Source: Rhynchospora pubera (Eukaryota; Streptophyta; Magnoliopsida; Poales; Cyperaceae). Taken from it: 64,000 nucleotides of DNA. Of this stretch, positions 58,001 to 64,000 are shown piece after piece. Numbering within the stretch: position 1 is the stretch's first letter; every line of letters begins with the position of its first letter. The DNA lies in NCBI GenBank assembly GCA_028095005.1, contig CM051463.1, forward strand, positions 77,680,697-77,744,696, read 5' to 3'. Under the pieces are notes generated by a model. The model did no database searches, was not told where the DNA came from, and saw only the letters and a program-made list of their open reading frames with translations. A program made the translations under genes and the position numbers.

Positions 58001-58062
58001 TAATCGTGTGGTATCTGGGGTTGAGTGTTTTTAGATCCTCTAGCCAGTGTTAACCTACACAC
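52075..58062 (-). CDS. Element D: Gag-Pol polyprotein (1995 residues, intact)
   Basis: The open frame begins with GTG at 58062, just before an acceptor-like TTTTGTGTGTAG/G (58055). The first ATG is codon 102. Order by residue: Gag core about 205-340; zinc knuckle CX2CX4HX4C 423-436; aspartic protease about 755-855 with triplet DNG at 773-775 (DTG/DSG usual) and ILGRPFL. Reverse transcriptase follows at about 1045-1260 with FMDD at 1236-1239, then RNase H about 1380-1497 (D1385, E1424, D1451, D1494). Integrase has an HHCC zinc domain about 1629-1672 and catalytic D1701, D1760, E1796 (35 residues between the last two), then a GPF-type module near 1940. All catalytic positions except the protease triplet look standard. 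Eight palindrome doublets are translated in the linkers as NPDRI-type or IRSG/IRTG-type 7-residue repeats. No stop or shift was found. Confidence 0.96.
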   Translation of the reverse strand: MCRLTLARGSKNTQPQIPHDYNLRGKGDNFHEASSSSTTQAAARKGKKQQQPPTLNPDRIPPNPVRISTQQIPEGIIRTGSQTIRTELPRIQHIGEGTSVPMAERTDEARQLEALRLELEATQQRILQDRLALEQDRLNFEEERNGNFNDGGSIHGAQANPEEAQGPHKTLREHSAPRVQDVDGPIVIRGIAANNMQINPAHVALVQQNQFYGADQEDPHAHLQAFLDCTKLLKFNGVSPDSIRLLLFHFSLKDKAKKWYNTLKRGSIDNWEAMARIFLERYFPAKRAFEIRREITNFKQRGDESYREAWERFRDLENSCPNHGIQDWLTIHSFYNGLYDGIKVNVDALSGGSFTQLDAEQAREAIERCALQYNWPAPNPTRSNPTRHEVKEIQDTRDRIAHLEVELAKMQSISGTHLLSKECGVCGEEGHKSPDCPLQYGDGEPEEVKSFEDVHNWYQGITGNNEAGGSQGNYQNRAFVPRKIYTNRAGNPHQPNQNRGVPFNNDRGQNFQRKPYIAPEVEQFIETQKVLNEQILEGMTKLQKESGAALRVEKMMEGFFASQNIRPQGQLPSQPEPNPRAEMKAVHTLRSGTQYKDPPMPEETTPSNTPAAELSENPDRILPNPDRTLAQEIPVEVIRSESPLIRTGLVGDKRISPPNPLLKAPEQLVKAPFPQRLAKTKVNSQFRSFLEVIKGLQITIPFTDAITQIPSYAKFLKDLITHKFLLEEIKTEELTEQCSAVIQNKMPPKMDDPGKFTIPCTIGKTTIGRALCDNGASVSLMPKSVFDRIGVGRLKPSNMTLQLADSSVRLPIGVIEDIPVKLGKFFIPGDFVIMDMEEDKDVPIILGRPFLRTAGILMDTRDGTILVRVGGEQWEYSISQAMKCPNQLNSCYKIEAKETPVEQSLEDQYSDALRSYHEFLCDVQEAIAVEEPIQEITDEASPESTNNPDRILPDPDRIRGSGITEVFSCNNPDRIDSNPDRIPDPEKPPQVELKPLPATLRYEFLGPNQTYPVIINSALDDEQTGKLLEELRAHKKAIGYSISDLKGIHPSFCTHRILMEDDHKPSIEAQRRLNPNLKEVVKKEILKLLDAGVIYPISDSKWVSPVHVVPKKGGTTVVKNEKNELIQTRVVTGWRMCIDYRKLNAATRKDHFPLPFVDQLLERLASHSYFCYLDGYSGFFQIPIHPDDQEKTTFTCPYGTFAYRRMPFGLCNAPATFQRAMMAIFSDLIENVMEVFMDDFSVYGTSFDTCLTNLSKVLQRCEEVNLVLNWEKCHFMVQTGVVFGHVVTANGIEVDRAKVQVIEKLGMSSNVKDVRSFLGHAGFYRRFIKDFSKIAKPLTNLLIKDIDFVVNDDCLRAFQELKKALVTAPILQPPDWSMPFELMCDASDYAVGAVLGQRRDKKPVAIYYASKVLDPAQMNYTTTEKELLAIVFALDKFRSYLMGSKVIVFTDHAAIRYLLAKKDAKPRLLRWILLLQEFDLEIRDKKGSENSVADHLSRLHNEESEGEGLPINESFPDEQLMAVTRNPDRIPSNPDRIQASGIDEVHCHEAIRSGSQPIRSGLQAPWYADLANYLASGVLPPEMSYQEKKKLKSDSKYYFWEEPYLFKLGIDDVYRRCIPYEEVRLVLAHCHSSAYGGHASFSKTAAKVLQSGFYWPTLFKDTRSFVLSCDQCQRTGNISKRSEMPLNPILEVEIFDVWGVDFMGPFPSSYGNEYILVAVDYVSKWVEAIACKAADANSVIKLFSKIIFPRFGVPRAVISDGGKHFINRQFDNLLKKHGVTHKVATPYHPQTSGQVEVSNREIKSILEKTVARTRKDWAMKLDDALWAYRTAFKTPIGMSPFKLVYGKPCHLPVEIEHKALWAIRTLNMDLHAAGQKRILDLHEMDEVRFHCYENAKLYKEKTKLLHDRIISRREFKEGDLVLLFNSRLKLFPGKLKSRWSGPFRVMKVYPFGAVDICDKDSEPFKVNGQRLKHYIANHDIGEVMVVSLLDPPVAT

Positions 58063-58154
58063 AAAAGAGAGAAAAACAAGCGAACGAATGAGTAAAAAGA
58101 TAAAAATAAATCTAGTCTTTAACTACTTCAATAAGAAATAATATCATAACGCCA

Positions 58155-58172
58155 TCCCCGGCAACGGCGCCA
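58155..58172 (-). promoter_or_regulatory. Element D: primer binding site, tRNA-Asp
   Basis: On the minus strand TGGCGCCGTTGCCGGGGA follows the 5' LTR after three bases. It is identical to the site of element C. Confidence 0.92.
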
Positions 58173-58175
58173 TTT

Positions 58176-59888
58176 TGATCGAGGTGTAAACCAGGGTCAA
58201 ACAAATTAACCTTGTACTCGACTAGACGTTCGTAGTAAAGCAAAGGTGTCGATCCCACAGAGATGGTGATGAATACTAATTCTTATTGGTTCGTTAAATC
58301 TAGACAGTAAAAGAGAAATTAAGGTTTTCGAGTCACAAATGGAATAAATAAAAGAGAAATTAAGGAATGCAATTGTAAATATGAAAATAATGCAAAACAA
58401 TGCGAGTAAATATTTTTGGGGTTTTCTAACAGTTTAATGTATGATGCGAAAAGTGCCTTAGGGTTCGATTTCACTTGGGTTTGGTCACAGGGTTGCGAAA
58501 CATACCACTTTCGTGTCTTTGTTTCACTAATCCGGTCCGGATCGTGGCCAATCCGGTCCGGATTCCACTGCGTGAATGCTGTGATTTACTCAATTGCTGA
58601 TTTATTCAAGTCAAGGATCCATCTAGCCATACCTAAACTCCCTAACCCTTTGCTGTCACTTATTGGGTACGGTATTTGGTATAGAACCTAGTGTTAACCC
58701 TCATCGAATGCATTGCACCCTCAACTTTCGTTTGCCGGTGGACCTATTCGAGTTTACAATTGGTTTTCTGCGAGATATCTAACTTAGACTTTCGCCTAAT
58801 TAGAAGTGTTTACTTTTGGTTACTAACTGGTCGACTTTCGCCATTGACCTACCTCGAAATACTAGTGAAAGGTTCAGTTATTATAATGAGTTGATGTCTC
58901 AAACAAGTGCGGCCGTACACAAGCAGAGCAACACAAGTAATAATAAACACAAAACACAAGCAAATCAATAAAACTCCCAAAGGTAATTGACTTCTTCCAT
59001 CAACCAAAAGAGTAAATCAAGCAATCCAAACCCTAAGCTACATCTACCCCTAAAGCATTAAAAGTTTAGCCTAACATAACTTCAAACAACAAGCAAATAG
59101 CAAGAGATAAAGACATACAAGCCATAGAAACAGAATTTAGAGAGAAAGTATGAGAGAAACAACAAATATCCAAGTTTTTAAGTTGTAAACCGCTGCCGTC
59201 GCGCTAGAGAACACCTTAAGACCTTGAGAACTCGTTGCCACAGCAAAGCAAAGCTCCAAAACGTGCTCCCCTCTGCCCTAGTCGCACAAAGAAGAGAGAA
59301 AAGCACCCAAAAACCTAGATCTGCTGCTGGAGAGAGAGAGAGAAAGTTGTGGAATGAGGAATGATGCCTTTCCAAAGATGGAGCACGCCTAAATTGCCTC
59401 CCCTGCCTGCCTGGACGTCCAGCTACCTTCCCTCAATCACACACACGAAATTACCTCCCTTTCCATAAAAGAAATCGCCTTTAATTTCTGATCAGAACCT
59501 TCTTTATATGGCAATCCGGACCGGACAGGATGCAATCCGGACCGGATTAAAGCCACTGGATTGAGTTTGCATAAGGATCGGGTCCGGATTAGGAGGAATC
59601 CGGGCTGGATTGTAGAGGTTGAGTGAGATAGGCTGTGGAGTGGTTGGACTTGTGCGTAGGTGGTGCATCGGGCTGAGTCGAGACTTGATCTAAGCTAGGA
59701 ATGAGTCGTCTAGCTATCCAATTCATTGCTTATTTGCTGCTTTCTTCGAGTTCCTATAAAAATAAAACAAAACGCAACGGCAGTGCCAAATCTGGCAAAC
59801 AAAAGCGAAAAACAAGATAAAATCACAGTTTTAGTTATAATTTCGATGTGAAGTCTGGTCAAAATATCGATATAAATATGAGATATCA
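58176..59888 (-). repeat. Element D: 5' LTR
   Basis: Same sequence as 48476-50188 apart from three visible base changes; offset exactly 9700 bp. The palindrome doublets and TATA-like box (near 59503-59511) are conserved. It is followed by the CTGTA duplication. Confidence 0.95.
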
Positions 59889-60844
59889 CTGTAACAATTA
59901 GAAATGGAAAGCATTCTCTCTTCTGGGAGGATTGCTGGCACCAAGATATGCCCCTAAAAATCTCTCATTCCTCTCTATATGAGATTTGTTCTGATAAAAA
60001 TTTAACTGTGGAGAGAGCTTTTTCCAACAACTTTAGAAACATCACTTTTAAAAGGCAACTCTTCTTTGTTCAACACAGAGATTTTCTTTTTTTAATTCAA
60101 GATATATCCTGTCACTTACCCTTGTTAGATGATGATGATATAGTAACTTGGAAAGGAGGGTCTCAGATTTCTTTCTCAACCAAAGACATGTATTTGTGGT
60201 TGGATGATAGAGGGGTCAATAGTCCCTTCTTTAATAATATCTGGAAGCTGAAAATATCCTTGAAAATTCAAATTTTTCTTTGGTTATTATGTAAAGATAG
60301 ACTTTTGACTAGAACCAAGTTAAGAGATAAAGGTATAGTTGACTCAGTGCAATGTGTTTATTGCCCTGACGATGAAAACAGTAATCACTTGTTTTTTGCT
60401 TGTGCATATATGCAACCAGTTTGGAGATGGTTGTGTAGAAATTTCAATATATCACAAATTCCTAGATCTCTACAACATTTTTTTATTGTTGCTGAACAAT
60501 TGCAAGATAGGGCCAAATTGCCTTTCAGACTTTGTAGTGCCGCTGCTCTGTGGACTTGTTGGAAGCAAAGAAATGATATTTGTTTTCAAAATACTAGTCC
60601 AGTGTCAATTTTAGCCTTTCTAGCCAAAATTAAGTCATTACTGATGTATTGGTCAGGTATGTGGCCACCAGATGTGAAAATGCAGGTTTTGGATATGATT
60701 GGAGCAGTGGAGATGGCTAGGCAGACAAGAACCAAGTCATACAATGTGTGGGCCCCACTGGGAAATACAGATGAAGAAGTTTGGATAGAAGATCTAGAAG
60801 GGCAACCGTCTGTAGAAGATGGATGGATAACTTGTGTTGGATGA
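59889..60844 (+). pseudogene. LINE reverse-transcriptase C-terminal segment, right part (zf-RVT)
   Basis: Continues the left part in the same frame across the CTGTA duplication (AVTIRNGKHSLFWEDCWHQD, a typical LINE motif). It then runs 300 residues to TGA at 60842. The zf-RVT domain is seen at about 60230-60440 (LKIQIFLWLLCKDRLLTRTKL, CVYC, NHLFFACAYMQPVW). Apart from the insertion of D, the frame is unbroken, so the LINE copy was itself young when D arrived. Confidence 0.92.
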
Positions 60845-60970
60845 TGCAGCTGCATTTATTGAAAAATAAAAATCTTCCAAAAAATAGGAGGAAATTGAAG
60901 CTTCCTTTTTTTGGTTATGGTGATTTGTTTTGTAATAAAGAGGGGTCGTGCTGTGTTGGGGGCAATTAGC

Positions 60971-61516
60971 TTTTTGGGACGTATGCTTCCTCTCTTTAGT
61001 TGATTATCTGACGATTTGGTTAGGTTGTTTGGTACCATCCTAGCTGGTGGATTGTTATTTGATGCTTTGGGCTGTGTTGTAATAATGCGTCAACGTCATT
61101 GAGGGGTGCTAGTATTAGTTGAGTGCTTGAGAGTTGGCATCAGGTTTTGATTCAAAACTATATTTGCTTTCTTTATTTTAGGGGCTGATGCAGTTTTCAG
61201 GATTTTGGGTTTTTTTTTTGGACGTTGATTTAGGTTGTCGTTCTTTTTGGGACGTATGCTTCCTCTCTTTAGTTGATTATCTGACGATTTGGTTAGGTTG
61301 TTTGGTACCATCCTAGCTGGTGGATTGTTATTTGATGCTTTGGGCTGTGTTGTAATAATGCGTCAACGTCATTGAGGGGTGCTAGTATTAGTTGAGTGCT
61401 TGAGAGTTGGCATCAGGTTTTGATTCAAAACTATATTTGCTTTCTTTATTTTAGGGGCTGATGCAGTTTTCAGGATTTTGGGGTTTTTTTTTGGACGTTG
61501 ATTTAGGTTGTCGTTC
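60971..61516 (+). repeat. 273-bp tandem duplication in the LINE 3' untranslated region
   Basis: Units 60971-61243 and 61244-61516 both start TTTTTGGGACGTATGCTTCC and end GATTTAGGTTGTCGTTC. They are nearly identical; one visible difference is the G/T count in a GGGTTTTTTTTT run. Minus-strand open frames here are duplicated copies of each other and not genes. Confidence 0.93.
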
Positions 61517-61630
61517 ATGATGTTTGCTTGTAGTTGATTTGTTTTGTTAGTTTTAATTCTGGATGCTCTTTCTTTAGAAGAGTGGTGGGCGCTCCCCACT
61601 GATTTCCAAAAAAAATTATACATCATCAAT

Positions 61631-62649
61631 TTAGGAAATTAGAATTTTAACAATCGATTCTTGATTGGCCTTTTTGGACCCTTAAAGATAGGCAAAGTAA
61701 CTAAATAGCGCGTAAACATCATGCCCCAACATCTTCATATATTAAGTTTTTGTTTTTGATTAAAATTAATCATTTAAACTTAATATATTTTAAAATTAAT
61801 AAACTTTTAAATTGTTTCGAGAAATAGCTCTACTGCAGACATCATTTTCACATTTGTTAAAATATGATGCCTATGACGACGAAGGCAGATCCCACTTCCC
61901 ACATCCCAGACAGTAAAATGCATCATTTAAAAAAAAAAAGAGAAAAAGGCAGTCAGGCAAAAGAATAATGGGCTTTAAAAGTTCACATCCATACAGGTAT
62001 AATGGGCTCGAAGGATTCTCTGAGCATAACAGAATTTGATGGATTGTCACGAGCAATATTCTTACCAGCAGTTTCAAACTTTCAATTGGTCACTGTATAT
62101 TGTATAATAATGTTTAACAAATCTGTTCGTGACGAACTTGTAATTTGCTAGGGAATATCCTAGTAGCATTCTATTCGTTCTTATATTTTAAATGGAAAAC
62201 AGTAGATTCCAGATATCAGCAAATTCTATCAAATTAGGCAGTGCTGTATTATAATACATTTATCTCCACAGTTCTTCAAAACCAACATACTTAGATTTAA
62301 AGCAACAAAATAAACAAACAAATTGAAACGAAACATAGGAGGAAGAAAATCATCAAGTACGTAAAATTAAAAGAAACAAACAACGACCAAGCTTCAGGCT
62401 CCATTTTTAAACGCTGAACTTTGTATCCTCATCAACTTGTTGCCTTGCAACAGAATTCATACAACAAAATAAAATGAAATGAAATAAACTACATGTTGCT
62501 AGGAGAACCAGAATTCCTGGTTGAACAAAGTTCAAGTTAACCAGAAAATGAACCCAGAATTACAAAGCCCCAAATTTACATCCACTATGCTAGTGTCGAG
62601 CGACCCTTTAAACTTGAGACATAAACCCTAGGGATTGAACAGTTCAATT
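61631..62649. other. Intergenic DNA and 3' flank of HYDRA1
   Basis: No separate gene. The last few hundred bases before 62650 probably include the 3' untranslated region of the minus-strand HYDRA1 gene. Confidence 0.5.
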
Positions 62650-63475
62650 TTATTTAGTCTTCTTCTTCTTGTCAGGCTGACATGCCACACAGATCCTATT
62701 CCAGGCTCGAATTGCAATAAGAGATGGAATAAGAACCCACCAGCAGTTGGCCCCGATGTAGTAGGCCCAGTAGTAGAACTCGTTTGTTGAGAAATTGTCA
62801 CCCTGTAAGTATGCAGTTATGAAATAGACAAGGCAGCCATACAACTGACCGAGGCACACTGCAAATTGGAGTATGTAGCTGTATGACTTTTTTGTTGCAA
62901 TTGCATATCTGCCATAAATTGAAAAGAAAAAAAAAAGATAGTGAGAAAAATGATAACAAAAAGGATGTAGTTTTATTTCTCCTGTCAACAGTGGCTATTT
63001 ATCAAAACATTATGCACTTATGCATATATCCCTCCTTTATTTTCTTTAGAAAGTTCAAAACTACCCCTCATAAGTTAAGAAAAAGATGGGAGAAAATTTT
63101 CCTGCATGTCCATCTAAAAGTAAAAGATTTCCCAAAGGTCTCGAGATGCTTATCACCCTTTTCTCACCTTTATAAAAAATTTCCAAACTGTACATCCTTT
63201 CCCATGTACTAAAGTAGCAGATTTTAAACAAAACTACGAACAAAAGAGGTGTTAGGCCTTTGCACCCTTGACAGAGTATTTCTTTTTTTAATCTAAAAAC
63301 ATGACTCGAGAGAACTTAACTAGGGAAAAACATTTATGTATTTAGTGAGTGGTGGAGATCACTTACACAGCAAGAAGGCATGCAGGACCCTCTAAAACAG
63401 CCGTAATTCCTTCCACTGTTACAACTCCAGGATCTCTTCCTACATATCTCGAGTCTCCCTTGCTATATTCTTTCC
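62650..63475 (-). CDS. HYD1: 3-beta-hydroxysteroid delta8-delta7 isomerase (HYDRA1/EBP), 3' part
   Basis: Moves the sterol ring double bond from delta-8 to delta-7 in the endoplasmic reticulum membrane. The last two exons are visible: 63475-63367 (GKEYSKGDSRYVGRDPGVVT..EGITAVLEGPACLLAV) and 62908-62650 (YAIATKKSYSYILQFAV..CQPDKKKKTK, stop TAA). The phases fit (2 nt + 1 nt at the junction). The first base of a Trp codon lies in the upstream exon, which is beyond 64000 or was not found up to it. Family marks include LYGCLVYFIT, EGITAV with its acidic residue, and the ANCWWVLIPSLI segment. The end is a lysine-rich tail, as in the Arabidopsis enzyme. About the first 90 residues (first membrane helices) are missing from this window. 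Confidence 0.94.
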
Positions 63476-64000
63476 CTGTAATTTTGCAATATCCTTGTAA
63501 TAAATCGCACTACTGAACACTAGGAACAACACATGCACAATATTATGAAGCTTAAATAATAGTCCACTTAAAAGTACACAGACCAGCAAGATGGAAAAGT
63601 TAATAAGAACGATAACACAGATACTGATGTGAATTCTGCTTTGCGTGACATACTGACATTGTATGGGGCTTATCCAAGGATTATCATACTGACATTGTCT
63701 TGGTATATGCTGGTGCTATGCGTGATTGATTCAGAAGAGGTTGGCGTATGGGATTTCAGCATTTCATTTGACAATATAAGTTCAGTTATATAAAAAAAAA
63801 TGTATTACTTTTAGAAGAAACTTTTGATAAAGAGAACCTATGATTTTTTTTTTTATTTTATCCAGAATCTACAGTGTTAAAATCCAAGGAGCCCCAATTC
63901 ACTAATAGACCTCATAGGATAGATCAAACCAACCAAATTGCTACAACAGGACAATACCTAACAGGTACATATACAAAATGAAGGATCATAAGACCAACAA
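63476..64000. other. Intron sequence of HYDRA1
   Basis: No exon is seen on either strand. Because the frame at 63475 needs an upstream exon ending in T, this stretch is read as an intron continuing past the window edge. Confidence 0.6.

Larger units (their letters stand above)
48471..59893 (-). mobile_element. Element D: young, complete Ty3/gypsy (Athila/Tat-like) LTR retrotransposon
   Basis: Two 1713-bp LTRs (5' LTR 59888-58176 and 3' LTR 50188-48476 on the minus strand) are flanked by an exact CTGTA duplication (48471-48475, 59889-59893). By eye they differ at three positions (48607, 48957, 50095 against 58307, 58657, 59795). Primer site, intact 1995-codon gag-pol and polypurine tract are all present. 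There is no chromodomain and no envelope-like frame. The tRNA-Asp primer site and the Gag/protease style place it with non-chromodomain plant Ty3 elements. It may be autonomous. Confidence 0.95.
48087..61630 (+). mobile_element. 5'-truncated LINE, split by retrotransposon D, with 17-bp target duplication
   Basis: The LINE body is 48104-48475 plus 59894-61613. An exact 17-bp duplication AATTATACATCATCAAT lies at 48087-48103 and 61614-61630, and an A-rich tail (CCAAAAAAA) precedes the right copy. The reading frame opens at the very first bases (ILSALPTYMMSFH), a typical point inside LINE reverse transcriptase. This gives a classical 5'-truncated insertion by target-primed reverse transcription. 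Retrotransposon D landed in the reading frame with its own CTGTA duplication. Confidence 0.95.

Noticed and set aside
61096..61629. Two minus-strand frames with identical C-termini
   Set aside because: They are the two copies of the LINE 3' tandem duplication read in antisense.

Overview
The window is nuclear DNA of a flowering plant, probably a dicot. Evidence: genes split by short AT-rich GT-AG introns, two nuclear tRNA genes, recognisable plant enzyme genes (HISN2, HYDRA1), a DREB2-type pseudogene, and many plant LTR retrotransposons, a LINE and MITEs in AT-rich intergenic DNA. The species cannot be told from the sequence.

Genes. Strongest are HISN2 (34.6-38.1 kb, minus, five exons, complete; bifunctional histidine-pathway enzyme), the 3' part of a HYDRA1/EBP sterol isomerase gene (62.65-63.48 kb, minus, running off the right edge), tRNA-Leu(AAG) at 33.4 kb and tRNA-Ser(AGA) at 38.25 kb. 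Two further genes were assembled exon by exon and are not recognised with certainty: a 189-residue coiled-coil/tail-anchored protein at 1.86-3.3 kb (minus), whose two middle exons are tandemly duplicated, and a 176-residue protein at 44.6-46.5 kb (plus) behind a leader intron. A small secreted cysteine-rich protein gene (7.4 kb) has a frame-shifted sister at 29.8 kb. Relics include a DREB2-like AP2 pseudogene (6 kb) and broken paralogues of the 1.86-3.3 kb gene at 11.3-14.8 kb and 43.4 kb.

Mobile DNA. Three Ty3/gypsy elements with a tRNA-Asp-type primer site are visible: B (11.40-14.45 kb, an old deletion derivative), C (17.69-25.70 kb, young, gag-protease only, no pol) and D (48.48-59.89 kb, young, intact gag-pol). 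D sits inside a 5'-truncated LINE with a 17-bp target duplication (48.10-61.61 kb). Smaller elements with visible target duplications include three hAT-like, three Mutator-like foldback and about eight Tourist-like MITEs. Several kilobase-scale direct and inverted duplications link 1.5, 7, 11, 15-17, 29 and 40-44 kb.

Most interesting signal. Each retroelement family carries its own short palindrome of about 15 bp (C: CTGGCGACCCGCCAG; D: AATCCGGTCCGGATT; B: CTGTGCGGTCGCACAG), scattered in the LTRs, the untranslated internal DNA and, in frame, in the linkers between polyprotein domains. The copies come mostly as doublets with a 20-21 bp period. A fourth anonymous repeat at 4.87-5.35 kb has the same design (TCCGTTCTCAACGGA). 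The arms differ completely between families, while the palindrome symmetry, the doublet spacing and (in B, C, D) a central GGTC stay the same. This looks like a fast-evolving, element-specific recognition system and is the best candidate here for something undescribed.
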